DNA of 17,833 nucleotides from Rhizobiales bacterium CCH10-E5 (GCA_001556125.1 LSIG01000081.1:1-17833), one strand, 5' to 3'; positions 7,721 through 15,301 are shown, counted from the stretch's first letter. Notes: generated by a model from the letters alone, not told the origin. Translations and numbers: made by a program.

Positions 7721-7799
7721 ACAGGAACTCCTCACAGTCGCACGCGTCTTCCCCGAGTAGCCCTTCAATGGAACCGCAACAGCTTCAGGGAGAACGATC

Positions 7800-8132
7800 G
7801 TGCACCAAACGTCCCCCGAGATGCAGGCATGCATTGACGAATGTTTGCGCTGCTACCAGGCCTGCCTGGGCATGAGCACCAACCATTGCCTCAAGCTCGG
7901 TGGCGACCATGCCAGCCCGGATCACATCCAATTGATGCTCGCCTGTGCCGAGACTTGTCGCGCCAGCGCCCAGGTCATGATCATCGGCTCGCGGCATCAC
8001 AAGCATCTCTGCGCCGAGTGCGCCGATATCTGCGAGGACTGCGCCAACGAATGCGAACGGATCGGAGATATGGACGACTGCGTCCGGGCCTGTCGGCGGT
8101 GTGCCGAAAGTTGCCGGAAGATGGCGGCATAG
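7800..8132 (+). CDS. Four-helix-bundle copper-binding protein (Csp/DUF326 type)
   Basis: A 110-residue cytosolic-type protein (no signal peptide) with 16 cysteines at 11, 15, 18, 22, 30, 49, 53, 71, 74, 78, 81, 85, 94, 98, 101 and 105. The repeated C-x2-C and C-x3-C spacing places thiols on one face of four helices, as in copper-storage proteins of the Csp3 type, which load many Cu(I) ions inside the bundle. H-H-K-H precedes the third helix. The start is GTG with AGGGAGA 5-6 bp upstream. The next in-frame ATG would remove seven residues. It heads a plus-strand operon with DUF305 genes 32 bp downstream. A role as a cytosolic copper buffer is inferred from family and context. Confidence 0.88.
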   Translation: MHQTSPEMQACIDECLRCYQACLGMSTNHCLKLGGDHASPDHIQLMLACAETCRASAQVMIIGSRHHKHLCAECADICEDCANECERIGDMDDCVRACRRCAESCRKMAA

Positions 8133-8164
8133 CCGCTCGCCTCCTTATCCTAGGGAGAACTCAC

Positions 8165-8548
8165 ATGAGAAACCTCACAGTGATTGCCTGCCTTGCGGCA
8201 TCGATCGTGACCGTGGCAATCGCCCAGCCAGCTCCCAAGCCCGATACGGGCCACGACATGCCCATGAAGATGATCATGCCGGATGCCTCGGACTCCGCGT
8301 CGACCAAGGAATACAAGGCGGCGATGATGCACATGATGCAGTCCATGCCGACGACCTTCACGGGCGATGCCGACGTCGATTTCATGACGCAGATGAAGGC
8401 TCACCACCAGGGCGCGATCGAGATGGCCAAGGTCGTACTCGCGAACGGCAAGGATCCATCGGTCAAAAAGCTGGCGGGTGAGATCGTCAGCAGTCAACAG
8501 CGCGAGGTCGAAACGATCGAGCAATGGCTGAAAGCCAAGGGCCAGTAG
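8165..8548 (+). CDS. Secreted DUF305 (CopM-like) protein
   Basis: A 127-residue protein with a signal peptide (hydrophobic 5-20, cleavage near AIA-Q) and one DUF305 domain. The diagnostic M-K-A-H-H-Q-G-A-I-E-M-A motif is at about residues 78-89, followed by the helix ending in the V-E-T-I-E-Q-W-L family tail. The region before it is rich in Met and His (H-D-M-P-M-K-M-I-M-P and M-M-H-M-M). DUF305 proteins are ferritin-like helical proteins, and CopM of cyanobacteria binds Cu(I) in the periplasm. GGGAGAA precedes the ATG. It lies 32 bp after the copper-storage gene and is probably co-transcribed. Confidence 0.88.
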   Translation: MRNLTVIACLAASIVTVAIAQPAPKPDTGHDMPMKMIMPDASDSASTKEYKAAMMHMMQSMPTTFTGDADVDFMTQMKAHHQGAIEMAKVVLANGKDPSVKKLAGEIVSSQQREVETIEQWLKAKGQ

Positions 8549-8631
8549 CCCCTGCTTCCTGCGGGCGCTGGCCACCTTCGTTCTCATCGCGACGGGTGTG
8601 GCGTCCGCTTTCACGCCCAGTGGAGACGCAT

Positions 8632-9129
8632 ATGCAAAACCACCACCGGGCCCACGGCAGCCCTTCCCAAGGCGGTCACGGCTCGCATGGCAGATCTTAT
8701 CTGATGTTCTGGCTGAACATGATCCTCGGCCTGATCGTCATGTACGTCGTGATGTTCTCGATGATCGACGGCTGGCGCGACTTCCGGAACAATCTGAACA
8801 TGTTCTACATGGCGGTCACGATGTGGGCGCCGATGGGCATCCTCATGCTGGCGACGATGCCGGGCATGTTCCCGAACAAGAGTGCCAACACCATTCACTA
8901 CGTCGCCCTTGCGTTTCTCACCGTCGCATCGTTTTACGGAACGCGAAGCCAGACCCTGATCGACGATCGCCAGTTCGTCGACTCGATGATCCCGCATCAC
9001 TCCGGCGCGATCCTCATGTGTCGTGAGGCGAAGCTCGCCAATCCGGATCTGAGGAGGTTGTGCGAGGCGATCACGAAGGCACAACGCGAGGAGATCCAGC
9101 AGATGGAGGCGATAAGAGGTCGGCTGTAG
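8632..9129 (+). CDS. Membrane-embedded DUF305 protein
   Basis: A 165-residue protein with a His-rich N-terminus (about 4-20), three predicted membrane segments (about 25-46, 57-78 and 88-104) and a C-terminal DUF305-type motif M-I-P-H-H-S-G-A-I-L-M-C at about 119-130. The family tail E-E-I-Q-Q-M-E is near residue 155. With three segments and a short His-rich N-terminus, the DUF305 helices lie on the opposite side of the membrane from the N-terminus. Which side is periplasmic cannot be settled here. TGGAG precedes the ATG. The gene stops immediately before a truncated cupredoxin, at what looks like a deletion junction. It is paired with a secreted DUF305 gene 83 bp upstream. Confidence 0.88.
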   Translation: MQNHHRAHGSPSQGGHGSHGRSYLMFWLNMILGLIVMYVVMFSMIDGWRDFRNNLNMFYMAVTMWAPMGILMLATMPGMFPNKSANTIHYVALAFLTVASFYGTRSQTLIDDRQFVDSMIPHHSGAILMCREAKLANPDLRRLCEAITKAQREEIQQMEAIRGRL

Positions 9130-9137
9130 GACGCCCC

Positions 9138-9374
9138 AACGGCGAACTCGACCACGAGCTGGTGCTGGCCACGCTGGAGGAGAACCTCAAGCATGCCATC
9201 GAGATGCAGAAGAATCCCGACATGGAACACGACGATCCGAACGCCAAGCGGCTCGCGCCGAAGAAGACGGGCGAGATCGTCTGGGCCTTCACCAAGGCGG
9301 GCGAGTTCGACTTCTCCTGCCTGATCCCCGGCCATCGCGAAGCGGGCATGACCGGCAAGATCATCGTCAAGTAA
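9138..9374 (+). pseudogene. 5'-truncated cupredoxin-domain copper protein
   Basis: The open frame (nominal GTG at 9060 inside the DUF305 gene) becomes recognisable at 9138. From N-G-E-L-D-H-E-L-V-L to the end it matches the C-terminal half of small secreted cupredoxins of this type, including M-E-H-D-D-P-N and G-E-I-V-W. The predicted type-1 copper ligands are all kept: His in L-D-H-E-L, Cys and His in F-S-C-L-I-P-G-H, and Met in E-A-G-M. The signal peptide and first beta strands are missing, and the homology starts 8 bp after the DUF305 stop. No Shine-Dalgarno supports a new start. The likely cause is a 5' deletion. Expression of a short fragment by reinitiation is not excluded. Confidence 0.75.
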
Positions 9375-9397
9375 GCGTCAGAGGAAAGGATCATCCC

Positions 9398-9676
9398 ATG
9401 CTGAAGACCACCGCCACCCTCGCATTCCTGATGGTCGCGCTGCCGGCTGCCGCCCAGTCGGTCAATGGCACCGTCACCAAGGTCGACGAGGCCCAGGGCA
9501 AGCTCACCATCAACCACGGCGCCATCAAGAACCTCGACATGGATGCCATGACCATGGTGTTCCGCGCGGGCGATCCCGCCATGCTCAAAGGGCTGAAGGC
9601 CGGAGACAAGATCAAGTTCGACGCAGACCGCGTCAACGGCCAGATCACGGTCACCAAGCTTCAAAAGGCGAAGTGA
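9398..9676 (+). CDS. cusF: CusF-type periplasmic copper-binding protein
   Basis: A 92-residue protein with a signal peptide (cleavage likely after AAA at 19) and the small CusF beta-barrel. CusF carries Cu(I)/Ag(I) to the CusB adaptor. Ligand positions correspond to E. coli H36, W44, M47 and M49 by spacing: H40, M48, M51 and M53. The cation-pi Trp is therefore replaced by Met, giving a possible four-ligand His/Met3 site. GAGGAAAGGA precedes the ATG. It follows the cupredoxin remnant by 23 bp and is the last gene before the copA promoter. It may serve the divergent cusBA operon. Confidence 0.88.
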   Translation: MLKTTATLAFLMVALPAAAQSVNGTVTKVDEAQGKLTINHGAIKNLDMDAMTMVFRAGDPAMLKGLKAGDKIKFDADRVNGQITVTKLQKAK

Positions 9677-9829
9677 CCTAAACGGCCGATCCGGGTCACA
9701 GGCATTCACCGGTTTGCTTGCGCTGGATCGGCCCTTCGGGACACCTTGATGCGGCAAGTCTTGAGGTGGTTCACGGAGGTCGAGACCCGCCTCGATCGCG
9801 TCGATGGCTGGAGCCCCGGAGGCACGCGC

Positions 9830-9860
9830 TTGACCTTCCCATCATGGGAAGCCCCAACCT
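9830..9860 (+). promoter_or_regulatory. CueR-type operator-promoter of copA
   Basis: A -35 TTGACC (9830-9835) and -10 CAACCT (9855-9860) are separated by 19 bp and contain a perfect dyad CTTCCCAT-c-ATGGGAAG (9835-9851). This closely matches the E. coli copA promoter recognised by CueR (TTGACC, 19 bp, TAACCT). Transcription would start near 9867, about 30 bp before the copA ATG. No cueR gene is in the window, so the activator must be encoded elsewhere. Confidence 0.88.
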
Positions 9861-9896
9861 TGCCGCAGCTTATCGATGCCTGCCCGGAGAACCGTC

Positions 9897-12278
9897 ATGA
9901 CCGACACCCCAACCAGCAAGGACCATGGCCATCATCATGACCATGGCCTCCATGGGGGACATCATCATGAGCATGAGGGAGCAGCCGGGCAGGTGAAGGA
10001 CCCGGTCTGCGGGATGACGGTCGACCCGCACGCGACCACGCACCGGGCGCAGTACGAGGGCAAGCCCTATTACTTCTGCTCCTCCGGCTGCCAGTCGAAA
10101 TTCATGGCTGAGCCCGCCAAATACGTCGAGCCGGCGGCGGCCCGGAAGGCTGAACCCGTGCCGGAAGGCACGATCTACACCTGCCCGATGCATCCCCAGA
10201 TCAGACAGGTGGGACCGGGTTCCTGCCCGATCTGCGGCATGGCGCTCGAACCCGTGCTCGCGACGGCGGAGACCGGTCCCAGCCACGAACTGATCGACAT
10301 GACGCGCCGGTTCTGGATCGGACTCGCGCTTTCCCTGCCCGTGGTCGTGTTGGAAATGGGCGGGCACCTGACGGGTCTGGGCCACTATGTCGGCCAGCAG
10401 ACCTCGAACTGGATCCAGATGCTGCTCGCGACTCCTGTCGTGCTGTGGGCAGGCTGGCCGTTCTTCGAGCGTGGCTGGCAGTCGCTGGTTTCGCGCAACC
10501 TCAACATGTTCACGCTCATCGCCATGGGCACGGGCGTGGCCTGGATCTACAGCATGGTGGCGACGCTGGCGCCCGGGATCTTCCCGGCCGCGTTCCGAGG
10601 CCATGACGGTTCGGTGGCCGTGTACTTCGAAGCGGCTTCCGTCATCACGGTTCTCGTCCTGCTCGGGCAGGTGCTCGAACTGCGGGCCCGGGAGAGCACC
10701 AGCGGGGCCATTCGCGCCCTGCTCGACCTCGCGCCCAAGACGGCCCGCAGGATCATGCCCGACGGCACCGAGCAGGAGGTCCAGCTCGACACCGTGCAGG
10801 TCGGCGACCGCCTGCGGGTGAGGCCGGGCGAGAAGGTTCCCGTCGATGGTGTCGTCGTCGAGGGGCGCAGCGCGGTCGACGAGTCGATGGTCACTGGCGA
10901 GTCGATGCCAGTCACCAAGGAAGTCGGCGCCGCGGCCATCGGGGGCACGATGAACCAGTCCGGCGGCCTCGTGATCGAGGCGCAGAAGGTTGGGCACGAC
11001 ACGATGCTGTCGCGGATCGTCCAACTGGTGGCGGAGGCCCAGCGCAGCCGCGCCCCGATCCAGCGATTGGCCGATCACGTCTCGGGCTACTTCGTGCCCG
11101 CGGTCATCGGCATTGCGGCACTCGCCTTCATCGCATGGGCGTTCTGGGGTCCCGAGCCGCGGTTTTCCTACGGCCTCGTTGCGGCCGTGGCGGTGCTCAT
11201 CATCGCCTGTCCATGCGCGCTTGGTCTCGCCACGCCGATGTCGATCATGGTGGGGGTCGGCCGCGGCGCCCAGGCGGGCGTTCTGATCAAGAATGCCGAG
11301 GCCTTGGAACACATGGAGAAGGTCGACACCCTCGTGGTCGACAAGACCGGAACCCTCACGGAGGGCAAGCCATCCGTGACTGCCGTGGTTCCGGCTCCGG
11401 GCTTTGACGAAGCCGAAATCCTGCGCCTGGCAGCCAGCGTGGAGCGAGCGAGCGAACATCCGTTGGCGCTGGCCATCGTCGCGGCCGCCGACAAGCAAGG
11501 CATCGCCACTGCGCCGGTCGCCGATTTCGATTCGCCCACCGGCAAGGGAGCGCTGGGTACCGTCGAGGGACGGCGCGTCGTGCTCGGCAACGCGGCCTTC
11601 CTGACCGAGCATGGCATCGATCCCGCTCGCCTGGCGGACCAGGCGGACAAGTTGCGCGAGGACGGCGCCACGGTGATCTTCGCCGGAATCGGCGGGAAGG
11701 CGGCGGGTGCCATCGCCATTGCGGATCCGGTCAAGACTTCGACGCCGGAGGCGCTCGCCGGGCTCAGGGCGGAAGGCATCCGGGTCGTGATGCTCACCGG
11801 CGACAACTGGACGACCGCGAAGGCGGTCGCCAGGCGGCTCGGAATCGACGAGGTCGAGGCCGAGGTCCTGCCCGACCAGAAGAGTGCCGTGGTCCAGCGT
11901 TACAAGGCGGACGGCAGGGTGGTCGCCATGGCGGGCGACGGCGTCAACGACGCGCCGGCGCTGGCGGCGGCGGATGTCGGCATCGCCATGGGCACGGGCA
12001 CCGACGTGGCGATGGAAAGTGCGGGCGTGACCCTGCTGAAAGGTGACCTGACCGGAATCGTGCGGGCGCGACGGCTGTCGCAGGCCGTGATGCGCAACAT
12101 CCGTCAGAACCTGTTCTTCGCCTTCATCTACAACGCGCTCGGCGTGCCGGTGGCGGCGGGAGTGCTCTTCCCGTTCTTCGGCATCCTGCTGTCGCCGATC
12201 ATCGCGGCGGCCGCGATGGCCCTGTCGTCGGTCAGCGTGATCGGCAACGCGATCCGCCTGCGCACGGTACGACTGTAG
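9897..12278 (+). CDS. copA: CopA-type Cu(I)-exporting P1B ATPase with YHS and HMBD N-terminus
   Basis: A 793-residue inner-membrane ATPase. The N-terminus carries a His-rich stretch (10-26), a YHS domain (33-77: D-P-V-C-G-M and Y-F-C-S-S-G-C) and a heavy-metal-binding domain (93-119: Y-T-C-P-M-H-P and C-P-I-C-G-M). The classical HMA domain is absent. The core has eight membrane segments, the C438-P-C440 transport motif, phosphorylated D482 in D-K-T-G-T-L-T, an S-E-H-P-L-A nucleotide motif, and G-D-G-V-N-D at 680-685. Y-N in TM7 and M-A-L-S-S in TM8 fit the Cu(I) class. The ATG at 9897 has GGAGA at 9886-9890. The in-frame ATG at 9876 lies closer to the predicted transcript start and is less likely. 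Confidence 0.95.
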   Translation: MTDTPTSKDHGHHHDHGLHGGHHHEHEGAAGQVKDPVCGMTVDPHATTHRAQYEGKPYYFCSSGCQSKFMAEPAKYVEPAAARKAEPVPEGTIYTCPMHPQIRQVGPGSCPICGMALEPVLATAETGPSHELIDMTRRFWIGLALSLPVVVLEMGGHLTGLGHYVGQQTSNWIQMLLATPVVLWAGWPFFERGWQSLVSRNLNMFTLIAMGTGVAWIYSMVATLAPGIFPAAFRGHDGSVAVYFEAASVITVLVLLGQVLELRARESTSGAIRALLDLAPKTARRIMPDGTEQEVQLDTVQVGDRLRVRPGEKVPVDGVVVEGRSAVDESMVTGESMPVTKEVGAAAIGGTMNQSGGLVIEAQKVGHDTMLSRIVQLVAEAQRSRAPIQRLADHVSGYFVPAVIGIAALAFIAWAFWGPEPRFSYGLVAAVAVLIIACPCALGLATPMSIMVGVGRGAQAGVLIKNAEALEHMEKVDTLVVDKTGTLTEGKPSVTAVVPAPGFDEAEILRLAASVERASEHPLALAIVAAADKQGIATAPVADFDSPTGKGALGTVEGRRVVLGNAAFLTEHGIDPARLADQADKLREDGATVIFAGIGGKAAGAIAIADPVKTSTPEALAGLRAEGIRVVMLTGDNWTTAKAVARRLGIDEVEAEVLPDQKSAVVQRYKADGRVVAMAGDGVNDAPALAAADVGIAMGTGTDVAMESAGVTLLKGDLTGIVRARRLSQAVMRNIRQNLFFAFIYNALGVPVAAGVLFPFFGILLSPIIAAAAMALSSVSVIGNAIRLRTVRL

Positions 12279-12286
12279 TTGCCGGG

Positions 12287-12314
12287 CCGGGCAGTTCCAT
12301 CGGGAGCCGCCCGG
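12287..12314 (+). terminator. Hairpin after copA
   Basis: CCGGGC (12287-12292) and GCCCGG (12309-12314) form a 6-bp stem with a 16-nt loop starting 9 bp after the copA stop, with extra partial pairing outside. Only a short T-run (TGTTTG at about 12325-12330) follows, so it is a weak terminator candidate. Confidence 0.3.
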
Positions 12315-12375
12315 TCCGTCCGGCTGTTTGATGCAGCGCAAGGTTTCGGTCCGCCAACCGGGTAGACTTCCTGCA

Positions 12376-12789
12376 ATGAAGAGGCGTCGCAAAAAAGCTC
12401 TGTCTCCGCTGATGGCCATGCTCCTCGCGGTCGCCGCGATGGTTCTCGTGGTCGGTCGCATGGCGACGCCTGCCTTTTCGGCGCCCGGTCCTGCCACGCA
12501 CCTGTCCTTGGTCATGGAGCATGGGCACGTCGACCCGGCGGCGGCCTCCATCCATCACGGCCGAAACGCGGATCAAGACAGCGCCGAGGGAACGGCGGGC
12601 GGCCCTTCCTGTGACCAGGACTGTCTCGGCGCTTCCTCGAGCTGCCTCGTCGTGCCCCCGGCGATGATCCGTGCCGGTGCCCCTTTCCCGGGATGGCCCG
12701 AACCCATCTGCCTCCAGCCCGGGAATGACCTGATGCTGGCCGGGGCAATCCCGGAGGTGCGATTCAAACCGCCAAAATCCATCGCGTAA
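12376..12789 (+). CDS. Small secreted Cys/His-containing protein downstream of copA
   Basis: A 137-residue protein with a basic N-terminus (R/K at 2-7), a hydrophobic signal segment (about 11-28) and likely cleavage after FSA at 36. The mature part has scattered His (42, 49, 51, 60, 61) and four cysteines (C79, C83, C90, C112), and ends in a V-R-F-K-P-P motif. No named family is certain. It resembles in layout the Cys-rich protein heading the cusBA operon: signal peptide, Cys cluster, PP-containing tail. The start at 12376 gives a normal signal peptide. An in-frame ATG at 12328 adds 16 residues without a clear ribosome site. Periplasmic metal binding is inferred from context. Confidence 0.65.
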   Translation: MKRRRKKALSPLMAMLLAVAAMVLVVGRMATPAFSAPGPATHLSLVMEHGHVDPAAASIHHGRNADQDSAEGTAGGPSCDQDCLGASSSCLVVPPAMIRAGAPFPGWPEPICLQPGNDLMLAGAIPEVRFKPPKSIA

Positions 12790-12882
12790 CCCAACCTAAT
12801 CCCGACCCCGCCGCTTCCGTGATGTCGCGGCCTGCGTGGGCACCGGGACCCAGTTCAATTCGAATTTCGGAAGGACAATGCG

Positions 12883-13884
12883 ATGTTCGCACGCAGAACC
12901 CAGATTGCACTCGCCCTCGTCACATCCCTTGGTGCCGCCGGCGCCCGGGCCGACACGATCGTCGTCGCCAACGAGAACGGGCAGAGCCTCTCCATCATCG
13001 ACTCCCAGACCTCGAAAACCACCACGGCGGCGATTCCGATCTCGCCGCACAACGTCGACGTCACCGCCGATGGCCGCCTCATCCTGGCGACCGGCATGCC
13101 TGCGGCACAGTCCGGCAGCCATGCGGCTCACGGCTCCGCGGGCGGGCAGCTCATTCTCATGGACGTCGCTGGCGACGCGCCCGGCGCGCCGCAGGTCGTG
13201 ACCGTGGGAGGGCATCCGGCGCATGTCGTCCCCGACGCACAAGGGCATTTCGCCGACCTGACCGACGCCGAAACCAACTCGGTGGTGGTGGTCGATATCC
13301 CGGGGCGTAGGGTAACCGGTCGCATCCCCGTGCAGAACTACCCGCATGGACTGCGCCTATCGCCGGACGGCAACCTGCTCGCGGTCGCCAACATGAAGAG
13401 CGACACGGTCTCGTTGGTGGATACGCGCAATCCGGAGAAGGCCATGCATATCTCCGTCGGAAAGCGGCCGGTCCAGGTCGCGTTCGACCGGAGCGGCCGC
13501 ATCCTCGTGGTCTCGCTCAACGGCGAGGACAAGGTCGCCATCATCGACGTCGACGCTCGCAAGGTGCTGCGGAAGGCCTCCGTCGGAAACGGACCCGTGC
13601 AGGTCTACGTTACGCCGGACGGCAAGGCCGCCCTGGTCGCGAACCAGGGCTCGGCGGCGAAGCCGGACAACCGGGTGTCGGTCGTCGCGCTCGAGGACGG
13701 CAAGCTGATCCGGAACGTGACGGTCGGCAAGGGAGCGCACGGCATCGTCATCGCTCGCGACGGTCGCACGGCCTACGTCACGAACACCTACGCCAACACC
13801 ATCTCCGCGATCGATCTCGGCAGCCTCTCGGCCGGGAAGGCCTATCCGGTGGGCAAGGGGCCGAACGGCATCGCCGCCCGCTAG
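12883..13884 (+). CDS. Secreted YVTN-type beta-propeller protein
   Basis: A 333-residue protein with a signal peptide (cleavage likely after ARA at 23) and repeated YVTN/cytochrome-D1-like blades of about 40 residues. Repeats are visible as P-H-G-L-R-L-S-P-D-G, P-V-Q-V-A-F-D, P-V-Q-V-Y-V-T-P-D-G and H-G-I-V-I-A-R-D-G, each followed by a strand such as A-Y-V-T-N. A short His/Gly/Ser insertion (about 77-87) sits in the second blade. Such propellers in metal loci are usually scaffolds or binding proteins, and no catalytic motif is visible. A GGAAGG ribosome site precedes the ATG. It follows the Cys-rich gene by 93 bp and may be in the copA transcript. The specific role is unknown. Confidence 0.85.
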   Translation: MFARRTQIALALVTSLGAAGARADTIVVANENGQSLSIIDSQTSKTTTAAIPISPHNVDVTADGRLILATGMPAAQSGSHAAHGSAGGQLILMDVAGDAPGAPQVVTVGGHPAHVVPDAQGHFADLTDAETNSVVVVDIPGRRVTGRIPVQNYPHGLRLSPDGNLLAVANMKSDTVSLVDTRNPEKAMHISVGKRPVQVAFDRSGRILVVSLNGEDKVAIIDVDARKVLRKASVGNGPVQVYVTPDGKAALVANQGSAAKPDNRVSVVALEDGKLIRNVTVGKGAHGIVIARDGRTAYVTNTYANTISAIDLGSLSAGKAYPVGKGPNGIAAR

Positions 13885-13940
13885 GTGTCAGGAAGCGGGA
13901 GCAGACCGGGTGGGCGGAACGAGCCTTTCCGGTACCTCGC

Positions 13941-13954
13941 TTGATTTCGCTCAA
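13941..13954. promoter_or_regulatory. FNR/FixK-like box upstream of the DUF2933 gene
   Basis: TTGAT-TTCG-CTCAA matches the FNR/FixK consensus TTGAT-N4-ATCAA at 9 of 10 defined positions. It lies 58 bp before the DUF2933 ATG in a 127-bp intergenic gap, a plausible position for activation. A single box found by eye in one window can be chance. Confidence 0.4.
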
Positions 13955-14011
13955 GGCGCCATTCGCAAGCAAGGTCCAAGATCGGCACGCTCCGCACCGG
14001 GAGAGATCGAC

Positions 14012-14245
14012 ATGCCCACCACACCGACTCCTGCCCCCGAGTCGCCACGAACCTGGCGGACCCTGCTGATCAACACGCCCCTGGGTTGGGTCTGCTCGCT
14101 CGCGTTGGCCGCTCTCGGCATCTACCTCCTCGCGAACCACGGCGGCCACATCGTGACCGCACTGCCCTACCTCCTGCTGCTGGCCTGCCCCCTGATGCAT
14201 CTGTTCATGCACGGCGGCCACGGCCACCACGACAAGCGGGAGTGA
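14012..14245 (+). CDS. DUF2933 small membrane protein
   Basis: A 77-residue protein with two hydrophobic segments (about 25-41 and 45-63) and a His/Gly-rich C-terminus (H-L-F-M-H-G-G-H-G-H-H), the standard form of DUF2933 proteins, which are frequent in copper and heavy-metal clusters. The His tail may bind metal, and no biochemical role is established to my knowledge. GGGAGAG lies upstream of the ATG at 14012. An upstream in-frame ATG at 13910 would add an unrelated 34 residues and is rejected. A strong hairpin begins 9 bp after the stop. Confidence 0.85.
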   Translation: MPTTPTPAPESPRTWRTLLINTPLGWVCSLALAALGIYLLANHGGHIVTALPYLLLLACPLMHLFMHGGHGHHDKRE

Positions 14246-14253
14246 CCGCCCAA

Positions 14254-14313
14254 GGCCGGGCCGTCTGCGGCCCGGCCGGGAACATTGGGGCCCTTGCGGC
14301 CCCGGGACCAATG
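14254..14313 (+). terminator. Two strong hairpins after the DUF2933 gene
   Basis: A perfect 9-bp stem GGCCGGGCC / GGCCCGGCC with a 6-nt loop (14254-14277) is followed by GGGGCC / GGCCCC with a 5-nt loop (14287-14303). The second is flanked by an alternative outer pairing CATTGG / CCAATG (14283-14288 with 14308-14313). No U-tract follows. They could act as a GC-rich terminator or mRNA-stabilising element separating the DUF2933 gene from the LTXXQ gene. Confidence 0.5.
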
Positions 14314-14416
14314 GCTGCGCCCGACGAAAACCTGATCGGCGCTGCCTGCGGCCATTCCGCGAAAGCTGCGCCGACGCCGTTCTTGCCCTTTTTGACCGCT
14401 CAAAGGAGACACCGCC

Positions 14417-15091
14417 ATGAAGATGTCCGTTCTCGCGACCGTCCTGGTTACCCTTGCCGGGCCCGCGCTGGCCCAGGCGCCGACTTCCAGTGACCCGCAC
14501 CATCCAGGTAAAGCCCCCAAGGCGCAGGCCCAATCCACGGCGCCGGGAAAACCTCAGGCGATGCCCGGCCAATCCGGAATGCCGATGCCCATGGGCCAGA
14601 TGATGCAGGGTCAAGGCATGCTCGGCGGCAGCCAAGGGATGATGGGCCAATTCTCGGCGGAGGATATGAGTGCCTTCGCCGAAGCCCATATCGCGTCCAT
14701 CCATGCCGGGCTGAGGCTGACCGCCGACCAGGAAAAGCTATGGCCCCCTGTCGAAACCGCGCTCCGGAACCTGGCGACCCTCCACCTCAGCCATATGCAG
14801 GCCATGCGCCAGACAGGAGGGATGACGGCAAACGATCCGGTGAACATGCTGCGCACCATGGCCGACCATATGAGCCAGGGATCCGACGCCATGCGCAAGC
14901 TCGCGGACGCTGCCGCGCCGCTCCACGCGACCCTCGACGAGGCCCAAAAGCGGCGGCTGCCGGCACTCGTCCGGATGGGCAGCCGAGGCATGATGGGGCA
15001 AGGCATGATGGGTCGGGGAATGATGGGACCCGGCGGCGCCATGATGCCCGGATCCGACGGCTCTGACGACGACACCGCGAACAAGCATTGA
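14417..15091 (+). CDS. Secreted Met-rich LTXXQ (Spy/CpxP-like) protein
   Basis: A 224-residue protein with a signal peptide (cleavage likely after ALA at 19). A Met/Gln/Gly-rich stretch (about 48-78) precedes a helical core whose L-R-L-T-A-D-Q-E-K-L-W-P motif (about 100-111) is the LTXXQ signature of Spy/CpxP-type periplasmic proteins. The C-terminus ends with three G-M-M-G-type repeats (about 190-204) and an acidic tail. The Met-rich arms look like Cu(I)-binding segments added to a chaperone-like helical core. AAAGGAG precedes the ATG. The gene stands between two regulatory gaps and has its own 171-bp upstream region with hairpins. Confidence 0.87.
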   Translation: MKMSVLATVLVTLAGPALAQAPTSSDPHHPGKAPKAQAQSTAPGKPQAMPGQSGMPMPMGQMMQGQGMLGGSQGMMGQFSAEDMSAFAEAHIASIHAGLRLTADQEKLWPPVETALRNLATLHLSHMQAMRQTGGMTANDPVNMLRTMADHMSQGSDAMRKLADAAAPLHATLDEAQKRRLPALVRMGSRGMMGQGMMGRGMMGPGGAMMPGSDGSDDDTANKH

Positions 15092-15236
15092 TACGCCACC
15101 CCGGATGGAGCCTGGCTCGCAACGAGGTCCTGCTCCGAACCGATGAAAGCGGGCGGACACGGGGTTGGCGCCTCGCAAGGGCATCCTCGAAAGGTACGTG
15201 CCGTCGCGACATCGGCGCGTCGTGATGAAACGCCGC

Positions 15237-15267
15237 TTGACCTTGCCATAATGGGAAGGTGCAGGCT
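15237..15267 (+). promoter_or_regulatory. CueR-type operator-promoter of the copZ-DUF411 pair
   Basis: A -35 TTGACC (15237-15242) and -10-like CAGGCT (15262-15267) are spaced 19 bp apart around a dyad ACCTTGCCAT-a-ATGGGAAGGT (15240-15260) with one mismatched pair. This is the same CueR-type design as the copA promoter in this window, and the right half-site extends to the full GGAAGGT. The predicted transcript starts about 25-30 bp before the copZ ATG. The rest of the 210-bp gap (15092-15236) shows nothing recognisable. Confidence 0.87.
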
Positions 15268-15301
15268 GCTCTCAACGTCGATGAGAAACGGAGATCATTC
15301 C

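Noticed and set aside
9718..9940. Two short plus-strand frames in the copA leader
   Set aside because: They run through the CueR-type promoter and into copA in other frames; no coding character.
9870..12551. 893-codon open frame on the minus strand opposite copA
   Set aside because: Low-complexity His/Asp/Arg-rich translation typical of antisense frames in GC-rich DNA; no recognisable domain, and copA on the other strand is unmistakable.
14987..15031. DNA tandem repeat in the LTXXQ gene 3' part
   Set aside because: Imperfect and explained by the repeated G-M-M-G codons of the protein, not a separate DNA element.
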